Shown here one piece after another: positions 48,167 to 59,925 of a stretch of 60,000 nucleotides of DNA. Position 1 is the first letter of the stretch. Every line of letters starts with the position of its first letter. The notes beneath the pieces were generated by a model. It was not told the DNA's origin and did not search any database. It saw only the letters and a program-made list of their open reading frames with translations. This DNA comes from Owenia fusiformis (lineage: Eukaryota > Annelida > Polychaeta > Sabellida > Oweniidae). The stretch is from contig CAIIXF020000002.1 of the NCBI GenBank assembly GCA_903813345.2, positions 30,686,926 to 30,746,925 on the forward strand, in the 5' to 3' direction. Made by a program: the position numbers and the translations under genes.

Positions 48167-51100
48167 ATGCCTCTTGCAGTAGTCAGAACTAACCTTAATA
48201 AGACAGCAACTCCGAAGAGTTTCTTGGCAGATTTTACAGATTTTATCGTAAAGACGTTAGGATGCGACGAAAAGGTGAGTAGATTTGCATTTATTTCTTA
48301 TCACGAACATTGCTAAAGGTACAGAGTCCATGCATATTACAGTGCTAAACTATGAATTCTGTTAAATACGCCGATAAAATGGAACGCCGTTAACCTAAAA
48401 CATTTTACTATTTTAAGTATTTAGCGTTTAATTTAATCCAAGTCAACTTAAAGGTGTATGTACCTGACTGAAAGGTAAATATCGTGCCGTGAATACTTTA
48501 CACGATTTAGGCAATTGAACCCTTAAAATGTATGTATATAGACACATACCAAAGAACAATTAAAGGTCGTGCCTAATATTTGATTCCCACAAGACATTCC
48601 CGAGACATTCTTGTCATTTCGAAAGTAAAACTGTAAATATAGCGTATGAAGTGACTATCGAATATGTTCAAGAGAGGGTAAATCTAAAATTATTCGACTA
48701 AATAGCAAGTGTCAGGCTTTAACCTTCACTTAAGCAATCAAAAAATCAACCTGTACTGTTTTCGTATATGTAGTTTAAAAATGCTTGAGTAAATTTAATA
48801 CAGTTTCTGATATATACATCTTGTATATAAAAAATACAGATTCGTATTTATTTTGATTTATCGGTTTTACTATTGAATGTTGGTACTTTAAAAGCATTGC
48901 TCTGTTAAACTTATGCTAACTTGGATTTCTTTCATATATGATCTGAAGTGGATTGTAAGCGGGGAACTGATGAGAGAATTCTAGTATTAAACCAGATTTA
49001 TCATCTATCTTGATTAGTCTTTGAAGTCTCGTATTTATCTTAGACTCATACAAGGTGGGGCCAACATGTAAAGTATGCGATAGTGTGATATATGATTCAA
49101 TCATCATTACGTATTCATGAACGTTCTCCAAACTCTCCAGACTTAACATCATATTCATCAAACCAATTCGATATGAAACTAAACAATATCGAAAATATTT
49201 GGAAGTCATTTGATAGACTTATTTTCATTTATAGCTCATGTTTACCAATGCAAGTATAGTAAAAATAACGTTAAATTTATGGTGGGAATTGCTAAAGTAG
49301 GCATGGTATGGTTAAAAATATTTGAATGGGTTGAGTGTTGAGACAATGCAATTCATCGTTAATTATTAACAAGGGTAAGATAAGCGTCGTATATTTACAG
49401 CGAAAGTAGCTGGACTTTAGTCAATATTTGCATGATAAGGACTGTATATCAAATGTATAGGTGATTTACATGTGTAAATTGTAATAGGTTGACTCAAAAG
49501 ATTATATGCGTTAAATATGTGCTGTTTAAAGATCAACAATAAAATTCCAAAAGAAACTGAACAATACTTAACCTGTTAAATGTTTACCTGACAGAACATG
49601 TTCTTTAAATGCCACTGCAAAAAGTTTGAATCATCGATAACTTTCTATATCTTACAAACCTAAGATTCAAGTAATTTGATCGCCAGTTACACCCATGGAT
49701 GACAATTTAAAACTCTACGTATGCGTAAATGTATACGTTTATACATATACAATTACAACACCACACAAAATGCCAGTGTCCATTGATTATTGGTACCTTG
49801 AAAATAATCAAGTTTCTTGGAATAAATTTCTTAACTGGACATTTTAGAACAATCATTTAGCATATTTTCATACAATCAAGACTTTCGTAATTGTAACAGT
49901 TAGTAAAGTGTACTGATTTTTGTGAAGCGTACGACTTCCCAAATCAAATATATGACCAATGATCAATGTACGTGGACCATCTAGACTCCATTATAATTTT
50001 TATGTTTAAAACACATTAAAATAGTACGTAAATGACGAATGTATGGGTCATTCTAAAATCAATTTATTTTGTCTTGAAACATCAGATTTCACCTAATATT
50101 TAATATATAATGTCACAAAATATGTATGCATACAGTGCATATTAAAGTCTCCAATTCTCTTGATTTGCATTGTTGCACCAATGTATGTATATATTTAAAC
50201 TAAATATATCTTACCGAAAGCTCTGTGTGTGATGTCATCACTTTGTGTGTACTCAAAAATTCTGCTGATGTCATCACTTTGTGTGTACTCAAAAATGCTG
50301 CAACTTTAAACGTTTCTCTGCATGTTGCATCTGATTTAAAAGGCACTTAACAATCACAATTAAAGTATATTCATTTTTCATCTAGTACACAATGATCGAA
50401 ATGCACACTGATGTCCCAATGATGCGGGCCGGAACTACAGCACCTATGTTAAATCTTGACATACATCACGCAGATGATCAAGTTACAGACGATACCAAGC
50501 GGGAACTAGCTGCGAAATTTGCTGAATTCCTTGTCTCACAAGTTGAAGTACCAATTGATAGGTTTGTACCATTATATCAATTTTTGCAAAATATACTAAT
50601 TTTGGTTATTATTTTGTTTCGTACAGTACACCATGATCGAAATCCACACAGACATTCCAATGATGAGAGCTGGGACAACAGCGCCCATGTTGAATCTTGA
50701 TATACAACACGCGGATGATCAAATAACAGACGAGACTAAACGAGATCTCGCAGCCAAGTTTGCTGAATTTCTTGTCTCGCAAGTGAACGTTCCAGTTGAC
50801 AGGTTTGTATAAGGCATGGCTCTGGGAAGAAAGTGCTTGGATAACCCAGCTAGTACGAGTCGTCATCGTGTCATATATGTATTGTTTCGCTTCGCTACCT
50901 TGTATATAAGTTGCCATATTTCAACGAAGGTTAGGATATGCCTCCCCAGATGTCACCAGTGTGCAGTAACGTTGACGTTGTTGGTGTCAAGATGCCCGGA
51001 CAAACTGTCCTGTTTGCTCTACTCAATCAAGTGTAACACGACGTTGATACAGTATATATTAATAGCATGTGCGTTTAGGTAGACTAGCTTAACAAAAAAA

Positions 51101-51810
51101 ACATTGGTTTGTGTGTAATAGAACACTCCTGGTTCGATTCCCGGACTAAGCATTGTATGGCATAAGTCTCATGGTATACATCATACGCTAACCCGTTGCA
51201 GCTCTTGGCGGCGTTGTGCATGTTAACATCATTAATTGCCTATATTTAAGCATTGGCTTAATTTTTTATAAAATATTTATGTTGGTGCTTCTATTCTATT
51301 TATTGCTTTGGGGAATAAATAATTTATATAAAATAACACATTACTGCCGTAATATATCAAATTATATATGTATCATATATGTGTGCTTTTCAGTTTAATA
51401 TTTAAGGAGAAAATGCTTAGACTATATTTATTTACCCTAGATTTACATAGCAGTAAGTTAATGAGAGTTTCCTCTAGGCAACACCTCCATTTTCATAATC
51501 AAAATCAAAGCTGTTTATTTAGATCGATATTATATTATATGGAATTCAGGATATTAAGAGATCCGATACGTTCGTGTTTTACACTCATTAAATCGATGAT
51601 TCTACTATCTAGACCCCAGACAAACTAAGTATTATGTTTTAATCTCACAGGCATTTTGACACACCCTGTATTCAATTGATGATTCTTGTTGTTTCATTGT
51701 CCTGAATAATGTGAACTGAAATATGTTTTGATTTGTTTGTTTTCAGAATTTTGGTACTATTCTTTGACAGTCGACAGTGCACATCCATCCATTCCATTAC
51801 GTCGCTGTAA
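48167..51810 (+). CDS. MIF: MIF / D-dopachrome tautomerase family protein with duplicated middle exon (115 residues)
   Basis: Exon 1 is 48167..48274. Exon 2 exists as 50386..50561 or 50627..50802. Exon 3 is 51747..51810. Phases are 0 then 2; the coding total is 348 nt, 115 residues plus stop, the standard MIF length, with introns at the positions I recall for vertebrate MIF. Pro2 after the initiator Met is the catalytic base of the tautomerase. MMRAGTTAPMLNLDI aligns with the MIF core. The redox CxxC of vertebrate MIF is absent (APMLNL), and the position of Lys33 is Cys33. Exon 3 (RILVLFFDSRQCTSIHSITSL) fits the last strand but is the least conserved part. MIF proteins are trimeric cytokine-like immune factors with tautomerase activity. 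The acceptor just before the ATG implies an upstream non-coding exon. Confidence 0.88.
50230..50301 (+). repeat. Direct repeat, 36-bp unit twice, 85 bp before MIF exon 2a
   Basis: Two near-identical units beginning TGATGTCATCACTTTGTGTG. TGATGTCATCA is a near-palindrome resembling CRE/AP-1-type sites. A splicing or transcriptional role is only a guess. Confidence 0.8.
50386..50561 (+). CDS. MIF: MIF-family alternative exon 2a
   Basis: A 176-nt exon with acceptor TCTAG and donor AG/GTTTGT. It reads YTMIEMHTDVPMMRAGTTAP, then MLNLDIHHADDQVTDDTKRE, and ends QVEVPIDR. It enters in phase 0 and leaves in phase 2, exactly like exon 2b. It lies 65 bases upstream of exon 2b. Including both would shift the frame, since 176 is not a multiple of three. 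Confidence 0.9.
50627..50802 (+). CDS. MIF: MIF-family alternative exon 2b
   Basis: A 176-nt exon with acceptor GTACAG and donor AG/GTTTGT, in the same phases as exon 2a. It differs from 2a mainly at conservative positions: EIHTDI for EMHTDV, IQH for IHH, QITDETKRD for QVTDDTKRE, and QVNVPV for QVEVPI. Coding identity is high while the 65-bp spacer is unrelated, so the duplication is under coding constraint or recent. Confidence 0.9.
51658..51672. repeat. Truncated CAGGGTGT-type element end
   Basis: TTTTGACACACCCTGTA is an isolated right end of the CAGGGTGTC element family, without a partner on the left. It lies inside the last MIF intron. Confidence 0.45.
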
Positions 51811-54800
51811 TACATTGGAGAGACAGTCTTTATCAAACCATATACATAAATATATATATTGCCGGTCAATCACTATGTGGAAAATGGTAAAAACGCTATT
51901 AGGACATATAATTATTTTTACCTATTGATTACTTAAAAATAGTCTCAGGAGAATTTGCGAACCATTTTGTCATTTTAAACGTATGTGAATGACACGGCAG
52001 ATACGGCAGAAGGATGGAGTCAAGGGACCATACAATACTTGCCCATAAATAATATTTAACTTCCTAATATCGCAATAATTTGGATAATATATGAAATATA
52101 TGAACGGGTTACAATCACGCCATGTTCTCCTGGTGTTGTGTTAACATAGGACACAAGCCAAAATATGTTATTTTGTAACAAATTATATTGCTTGATTCTA
52201 TTTTGACAATACTCTGCTTAAGAAACAGGGATAACCTGATATGGTTGATGCAATAGGACTGTAATTAGGTTCTCCATAGGGATGTCAAATTTAATAAGAA
52301 CTCATATAAGACACGAACCCCAAATTAAGACTTCATTTAAAAATTCATTATAATCGATTTGTAGGTTTTGAGACTGTCCAAATGTGACACAATTCTTGAG
52401 ATCTGGAGCATAATTCTTTCAAATCTATAGACACCTGGTTTAAAATATGTGCTCTTTAGACCAAGCATAGTATAGCAATCTATACCAAGCATAGCATAGC
52501 ATTCTAGACCAAGCATAGCATTATGTAAATAACTGCTTCTTTGCGTATATTATATACAGTGAATGCTCTTCAAATACATGTATAATGATAAGTAAGAAAT
52601 GCATCCGCACACTAATAAGTGTTGATCGGTCCGATATTATCCTCGAATAAATGTTAGTGAGTTTCCTTCATTTATATTCTGAAATGTTCCTCAAAGAATG
52701 ACTGTACATGTACATGTACTTTGATTATCCAAGTCGTTGGATATTCAGTTTAAATGTGTTCATATTTTGATTAACGGTTGTTATGCTTACCCGACTTAAT
52801 TGTCACAGTATTTAAATCTTGATCATTCCATTATTTATACTTTTATACTAATGATCAATTCGTAAATAGATTCCATAGAGCGTTGAAGAATAGTATGTTT
52901 TATGATAATATATATATGCATGAAATACCATGAAATCAAAATGAAATGAAATATATGAATTGTTATTAACGATTATCAATTAATTTTGTTCTGTTAATCA
53001 ACTGTGGTGATGTCGACCCCCCCCCCCATCTCATAGTTTCTGAAAAACGTCACTTTATCTGTGCGACGGACGAAAACGTCACAATTTTGTTTTTAGGACA
53101 CACTTTTACGAATACAATCACACAGCCCTCCCCTGCAAAAACTCTAAACATCGACCTTTCAATCCTATTGATCCACGATTAAAAATATACAGGGTGCTCC
53201 AAATTATTTACACTTTAGATTGCGTAGCATTTTCTAACAAAGGAGGATTTTCCGATTTTTTCATAGACCTGTCCTACAGACATGTAAGTTCTGTGTTGTG
53301 TAAGTTATATTATCATACACCACCATCATGTGAGCACAAATCAATAGTTTGTAATATGTTCAATCCAAGCTCTTGCATACATTGTAATTAATCTCCCTGT
53401 TGTAATACGAAATTCTCCCGATCTCTGTTTTGATATTCTTCAGCTCATCAATAATTTGCAATTGTTGATAGTTTACATAGATCCTGCCTTTAAAATATCC
53501 CCACCAAAAAAAACGTTATATAGTTATAGGGATATATCGGGTGTGCAGGTCAGGTGTTATCCAGTAATGGGAGATGAGTCTGTCTTCGGGGAAATAATGA
53601 CGGAGGTATTCAAGTGAGGCATTGGACAAGGGCGATGTTGCTTCATCTTACCGATAGATAACATTATTGTCAATTATGATTTGCCATTTATTGATAGATG
53701 GCAGCAGGTACTGTACCAACTTCTGATCATGGAAAAGAACATCGGTTGTCTTCATAGTTATTAAATTCCGAATGATAGAGGGCACATATCAGTATATTGT
53801 TTATAGATGGAGAAAATAACTCATTGCCGCTTCTATGGAAGCATATGATTAAATTCATAGATTGAATTCAAAATCAAAAACTTCACAAGTCGGTAGTTCC
53901 TCAGATGTCATTTTTTAGTAGGCTGCTATTTACAAAATAAATGGACCACCATCACCAGCTACTATTTCAAACAGGACAAAAGTAATTGGCAAAGTTTGTA
54001 ATATATTTATGATTATATTGCATGCTTGCTTACAAAATAGCGTAACATAAATATGCATGTACATGTATATACTTTAACATAAACCAGACACCGTACATGT
54101 TAAATATGATTATTGGAAGTTTTACGAAAGTAACGGATATACGTGTAAGGTTCTACAAACAATAAGGTTTATACTGGGACACTTTGAATACCGGGTTTAT
54201 CCTAAGGGAAATATTTTGTATCTCCCAAGGCATCGCATGGACCTGCAAGGGAGAGGCTCTAGGTACATTCTACACCATCTTCGATTCCTTAATTAAATGG
54301 ATTTTACGATATTAACTTTAGAAATTTGAATATGAAAAACAAACAACTTCTTTTATATAAATGAAATATTCAACCCCCCCCCCGCCCATAAATGCACTAT
54401 ACTATATTCCCGCATGTTATGTACCTTGAACCTCAGTAGGGTATGGAATACACAGACGACAGACAGTACATATTGAATAGTGCAGAGTCTACACTGCAGA
54501 CATGCATGATATAATAAATATTTATCAGTAAATACACTAAATGCACAATAGATAAATCAAAAAAGAAAAATTAACTCTTTCAAATGCTCAACAACGCGCT
54601 ATTTCAATAAATATTTAAATTTTCCGTTCTACTAAATGCATATTGTATTAATTACTGATCTCAACTATATTCGATATGCATGGTTGACAACTTGCACATA
54701 TTTTTGTTGTGAAAGTATAGACTCTTGTTAGGCTATTTGAAATTTAATTTTTGAAGCAATGGAAAAAATGCATTGTAATCAGTTTTTAGAGTAGAAAACA

Positions 54801-55490
54801 TAAAATATAAGCTGGATATAAGATGATTCTCGAATGGCTGTAAATATAAGCTGGTCCGTATCAAATATAAATATTATGATTGAAATTAAGCGAAGTACCC
54901 ATCCTAAGTCTCAGTCACATTTGATCTACGGCGGGCGTACGCCGTACGACGGCCGTAGCTTCAGAAAATCAATATAGAAAATCCACATTTATGCTGCACA
55001 TTTCTCTTGATTTTGGGAAGCTACGGTCGCCGTATGGTCGAATTTGACTGAGGCATTAGTAACATTATCTAGTCACAATATGTTACAGAAGACTAGTCAG
55101 TGAACACATTGCGATTGGCTATCTTTTATACCTGACGTCGTTGTTTTATATCTTGATTTGGGGTGTCAAACGAAGGAAAAATAAAGTTGTTCAGAACTGT
55201 CTGTCTGTCAAGGCATTGACTAATATTGTTATATCAAATATGCAAACTCAGGTTATAATGTATATAGTAGCTACGCTACTAGGTGAGTACTAATAATTAC
55301 TGTATAACTGAGTGAAAATGAAAACTCGTATTACTATAGATGGCAGATATATATTGGTAGCTATATTCACCTCCTGTTCCATTGGTCCGTGTGTAAATAT
55401 TGCTCTGAGAAAACATTAAATATCCTAGCTAGATTTAGTAATTAAACCCCCGGGATTAAAATATATATAAATATGCAAAGAGTATCAGCA
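51811..55490. other. Gene-poor interval with small repeats
   Basis: No gene is recognised between the MIF-family gene and the minus-strand exon at 55491. Small features are a 24-bp repeat in about three copies at 52457-52522 (ACCAAGCATAGCATAGCATT), an isolated CAGGGTGCTCCAAAT element end at 53191, C-tracts at 53019 and 54375, and the hairpin at 54903-55059. Confidence 0.6.
54903..55059. repeat. GC-rich hairpin, probable short MITE
   Basis: CCTAAGTCTCAGTCA at the left pairs imperfectly with TGACTGAGGCATTAG at the right. Inside, CTACGGCGGGCGTACGCCGT and GGCCGTAGCTTC pair with GAAGCTACGGTCGCCGTATG. It stands out as a GC-rich island in AT-rich DNA. Confidence 0.6.
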
Positions 55491-56278
55491 TCAGTACAAT
55501 ATATCATTATACTCGGGTGGAGGTGGCCTTTGGTCTATTGGTATATCCTCTATGGGAACTCTGTGGTGGTCTTCATCACTCTGAATAGAAGAGTGGGATA
55601 TTTGCGAGAATCTCCTCTGATGATGTCTGTTATCGAGATCTCGTTCCATCGCTCCCTCCAGCAAAAGCGGCGTGTGTGTCTTTCCACTCTCTCTATCAGC
55701 TATTCCAATGAGCGTTTTAAAAAGTTTAAAAGAGTCTTTCGTGTCCAGTTTCTGTTCTTCTTCTTCACCGTCTTTATTTGTACCGCCTTCTTTCCTGTTC
55801 ATAGCACCTGCCGCGATTGACTTCATTCCTCCAATGGCTTGTTGGAATGCTTTAATATTCTCCATTGATTTCTGAAGGTCAATTTCAATAACTCTAGTCA
55901 CAATTACGGCGCTTTTTCGCCAAACATGCTCGAGTGTTTCCATGGGAACAATACGCTCAGCTCTCACTTTGATCTCAACTTTCGCAATACCAGTCTTAAC
56001 CCCGAGTAGTACATTCTCAGAAATAATGTCAAAATTGATCAGCCCCTCGGCACTGGCTCGTGAATCATCGGCGTGGATAAGTTCGGGACTTTCGTACAGT
56101 TCCTCTTCCTCTCTATCAACATTAATAAATTGCTTCACTGTGTCGGGATGAATCTTTGGTTTTGCCAACATTAGACGCTTCTCAAGTTCGAACTTTCGTC
56201 GCATTTCGGCGACCTTCTTAGAAGTATCGATGCCAGGAATATGCCCAACTCGTCCGTCGAAAATATAGCCAGACTCTC
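55491..56278 (-). CDS. Last exon of an unrecognised gene; acidic/coiled-coil protein with C-terminal PPxY motif
   Basis: On the minus strand an acceptor (GATTCCAG) at 56279-56281 opens a 788-nt exon that starts in phase 2 and ends with a stop at 55491. It encodes about 262 residues: ESGYIFDGRVGHIPGID, a charged helix (KKVAEMRRKFELEKRLM), an acidic DREEEELYESPEL patch, a beta-like middle (GLINFDIISENVLLGVKTG), and a second helix with KSMENIKAFQQAIGG. A basic/acidic low-complexity linker follows, and the tail ends PPPPEYNDILY. PPEY fits a WW-domain or NEDD4-type ligase ligand. I do not recognise the family. The length and lack of stops argue strongly for a real exon. Upstream exons must lie at higher coordinates, perhaps in or beyond the N gap. 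Confidence 0.75.
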
Positions 56279-56363
56279 CTGGAATCAAATCAGAAAAAAA
56301 TATTTCAAACAGTAACCTGGCAACTGGCACTATACACAGACACTTCACATATATATACCTCAT

Positions 56364-57309
56364 TCTTTAGCTTATGCACACTATCAATTTAACAACTAAG
56401 CTCAGATTATGAATATTAGAATCATGGCAGATAAAATCAACATATAAACTTCTTCCTGGTGTGTATGAAAAGGACAATTCAAGACCGGTGCATATGACTC
56501 TTTGATCATTGCTCCTTTAATATAAAGTGAGCCCAGGGCCATGAGCTTTTTGAGCATTAACTACACGTATATATATCATCATGTGGAAATCTAAATGAGC
56601 TATCGGACATGGTCCTTTTTAATGTCTCCAACTAAGACCCATTGATTATGCATAATAGCCATGCATTTGATTTCCACCCCCCCCCCCTCCTCCAACAAAT
56701 ATCACCAGCAGGTGTCTAAGTGAAGAAATCGATTTTTAAATCATGCCAACGTTATCTTAATAATCCTAATTTCATTCTCTGAAAGAAAATTGAGATATCT
56801 GACATCTAAAGAAGTCATTGAATATTTAGACCTAGAAGGTGTAGAAATGAAAAAGGGACATGTTATGTTATGTTTCTTTATTTCCTCCGTTTAATTCCAA
56901 AAGGACATGGCACAGAACTTCGAGAGCAAAACTGTAAAATTGTGATAATATTCTCGAAACTTTAATTGATTTAATCAAACTCGAATTTCATCTCGTTTCC
57001 TTCCAGTTTATTACAACGATCCCAATACTTAAATATATAGTACTATGTTAATATTTTAGGCCCTTCTGATTATCACGCCCTTGTCAAACTCGTTAAACTT
57101 GTTAAAATTCCGATAGGAGCTACATGTATTTTTAAATCACTTTCATTTTGTTTTGCTCTTAAGAGTCAAGACGCCATTTCGTTTTAAAATGTAAAATTAT
57201 ATGTCACAGCAAAATAAGAACATGCAACAATATTGTCCCAATTGTTAATCTAAATATTAAATGTGTATCTCATAAACACTTATCCACAGTAAAAATATTT
57301 AATATGTAT
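56364..57309. other. Intron or intergenic sequence upstream of the unrecognised exon
   Basis: No further exon of the minus-strand gene was found. A C-tract lies at 56679-56687. Nothing else is recognisable. Confidence 0.5.
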
Positions 57310-58158
57310 CACCCTATGCAGACAGAGCCTGTGGGAAATATTGGGTGCGGAGCAAATGAGCGGAGGGTGCGGAGCTAACGGTTATTTTTGAATTTAAATT
57401 TGGGATATTTCTGAAACTAAGCCGTTTTGGGACTTCAAATATACCAAGATATGTGTATTTGACACCAAATATCAATACAATTGTGAAAATAGTAGCGCAA
57501 TTCATTCTATAGCGACGCAGTGTGCCTTAAACCTTTCCCAGACCTATATATTTTGAAATTATCCTTTTAATACTGAGTCCCCAGCATTCATAAAAAATGG
57601 TGCTCAAGGTGCACTATCTATACAAATTATTTTTGCATCTTGGAAGCCAGGCAGTATCTGTGTGATTTTATAAAAATTCGGAAATTTTTTCAGATATGAG
57701 CCCCCTCTAAATATTGGGTGCGGAGCAGCTCCATAAACGTAGCTCCGCACCCAATATTTAGAGGGGCTCATATCTGAAGAACATTTCCGAATTTTTATAA
57801 AATCACACAGATACTGCCTGGCTTCCAAGATGCAAAAATAATTTGCATGGGTAGTGTATCTTGAACACCATTTTTTATGAATGCTGGGGACGCAGTATTA
57901 AAAGGATAGTCTCAAAATATATAGGTCTGGGAAATGTTTAAGGCATACTGCGTCGCTATAAAATGAATTGCACTACTATTTTCACAATTTTATTGATATT
58001 TGGTGTCAAATACACATATCTTGGTATATTTGAAGTCCCAAAACGGCTAAGTTTCAGAAATATCCCAATTTTAAATTCAAAAATGACCGTTAGCTCCGCA
58101 CCCTCCGCTCATTTGCGCCGCACCCAATATTTCCCACAGGCTCTGTCTGCATAGGGTG
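57310..58158. mobile_element. 849-bp near-perfect hairpin element with TGTAT target duplication
   Basis: CACCCTATGCAGACAGAGCC at 57310 is inverted at the right end (58158). Pairing continues to a 15-base loop centred on 57734, between GCGGAGC and GCTCCGC. TGTAT occurs directly outside both ends (57305-57309 and 58159-58163), a 5-bp target duplication. Both arms carry the same spurious 63-codon frame. No transposase is present. The class is unknown. Confidence 0.88.
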
Positions 58159-58500
58159 TGTATGCAATCTGTTCTATACATCAAGGAAACCGATAGATAG
58201 CACTAGTTCCTTGTCAGAATTTCCTGCTTCATATTCTCGATATTAAAATTGAAATAAAAATGTAAATTAAGAAAATGCATTTTGCATTCTTTACAGGTGT
58301 TTGGTTTGCATTATACACGTATATGAATTATATTCTAAATCTACCATTCGTGCTTCCTGTAACTGGTACATACATATAAATAATTATACACAATTATAAA
58401 TCACGCGTTTATTTCAAGCGTGGGTCGGTAAAGTATATGACATTCCAAAGTAAAATTTTTATTATCAAGTCATTGAAATACACATAAATATATGATATAG

Positions 58501-59000
58501 NNNNNNNNNNNNNNNNNNNNNNNNNNNNNNNNNNNNNNNNNNNNNNNNNNNNNNNNNNNNNNNNNNNNNNNNNNNNNNNNNNNNNNNNNNNNNNNNNNNN
58601 NNNNNNNNNNNNNNNNNNNNNNNNNNNNNNNNNNNNNNNNNNNNNNNNNNNNNNNNNNNNNNNNNNNNNNNNNNNNNNNNNNNNNNNNNNNNNNNNNNNN
58701 NNNNNNNNNNNNNNNNNNNNNNNNNNNNNNNNNNNNNNNNNNNNNNNNNNNNNNNNNNNNNNNNNNNNNNNNNNNNNNNNNNNNNNNNNNNNNNNNNNNN
58801 NNNNNNNNNNNNNNNNNNNNNNNNNNNNNNNNNNNNNNNNNNNNNNNNNNNNNNNNNNNNNNNNNNNNNNNNNNNNNNNNNNNNNNNNNNNNNNNNNNNN
58901 NNNNNNNNNNNNNNNNNNNNNNNNNNNNNNNNNNNNNNNNNNNNNNNNNNNNNNNNNNNNNNNNNNNNNNNNNNNNNNNNNNNNNNNNNNNNNNNNNNNN
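58501..59000. other. Assembly gap (500 N)
   Basis: Exactly 500 undetermined bases, probably of unknown true length. It could hide upstream exons of the minus-strand gene at 55491-56278. Confidence 0.99.
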
Positions 59001-59537
59001 AAATCCGCCTGGCACGACCCCTATGCTAGGATTATCAACCACTTTACATTTCTCTTTATTGATATCGGGCCGATGAGGTCATGCAAGAATAAGCTTATAA
59101 TACGTGACATGCCCGCGAATACTCAAGGTCATACTTTATGTACACACGTAAGGTTACCCTCAGCGTCAATTTTGCTAGGGCGGCCCGCAAGTGATAACAT
59201 AAATACATTTATTAGCATCATCAGGTGTAGTACTAGATTGTTGATCAAACCTATGTCATACAATAGGTATTGATTTACTCTGAGGCTATCTAGAAATCCT
59301 CATCAACAAAGGCACAATCACTGTTCCACAACTAGTTACCTTAACGGAACGTCAATGTAACAAAATGGATGAACTTCCTGGATACGAGTTTTTTGTTTTC
59401 TCGATTTAAACTTACGTATATGTCATTTTGCGAATTATCATTTGGCAAAATCTCTAAATGACCCTGTTAAGTCTGCAATTTTTCCGATAGGAATTCATCC
59501 AATTTTTATTTTATTGTATTAATCTAACTAGGGGAAG

Positions 59538-59747
59538 TTACAGTTTTTGGTCTGGGTCCATCTTCAGCTGATTTTCTCCCTCTTTGAAATAGTGGTACCA
59601 ACAAAATATGCCAGGGTTAGTGTCCTTTCCAAAAGCTTGATGGATGTCCTTTATTGTATCCTGTTTTGATTTACCTAGGGGTATATAGAACTTGGTGCTG
59701 CTTCTAATTTGATGCTGAATATTATTGGTATTCTGTTCTGCAGTCAT
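59538..59747 (-). pseudogene. Mariner transposase N-terminal fragment
   Basis: The minus strand encodes LGKSKQDTIKDIHQAFGKDT, then FCWYHYFKEGENQLKMDPDQK. This follows the helix-turn-helix pattern at the N-terminus of mariner transposases: LGKS-x-x-[ED]T-x-x-x-x-x-QAFG, then a [VI]F-x-W-[FY]-x-x-FK-[ED]G stretch and a D-D/P-P tail. The frame stops after about 69 codons and no catalytic part is visible, so it is a dead remnant. Confidence 0.6.
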
Positions 59748-59774
59748 GTTGTTGATGACATACTTTCTGCTGAG

Positions 59775-59925
59775 TCTGTGTCACGTCATTTCTCAATGAT
59801 AACATCTGATCTTAAACTGCTCTATGATATCATGGGCTCACCGTGATATGTAATTGTATTCTTATGAATTGCTCCGTGATGTCATGTCCACCTTACAATT
59901 TGCTCTTTGATATCATCAATAGGTG
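59775..59925 (+). repeat. Degenerate tandem repeat with GATATCAT/GATGTCAT core
   Basis: About three loose copies of a unit of 45-50 bp: GCTCTATGATATCATG, GCTCCGTGATGTCATG and GCTCTTTGATATCATC, each followed or preceded by ACAATTT or TAATTG. No function is evident. Confidence 0.5.

Noticed and set aside
51128-51150. Possible tRNA or tRNA-derived SINE (perfect B-box GGTTCGATTCC)
   Set aside because: The T-stem has a mismatch, no A-box or cloverleaf could be built at the right distance, and there is no repeat copy in the window.
57314-57505. 63-codon frames on both arms of the hairpin (also 57963-58154)
   Set aside because: They are mirror copies produced by the palindrome, and the sequence is low in protein-like character.
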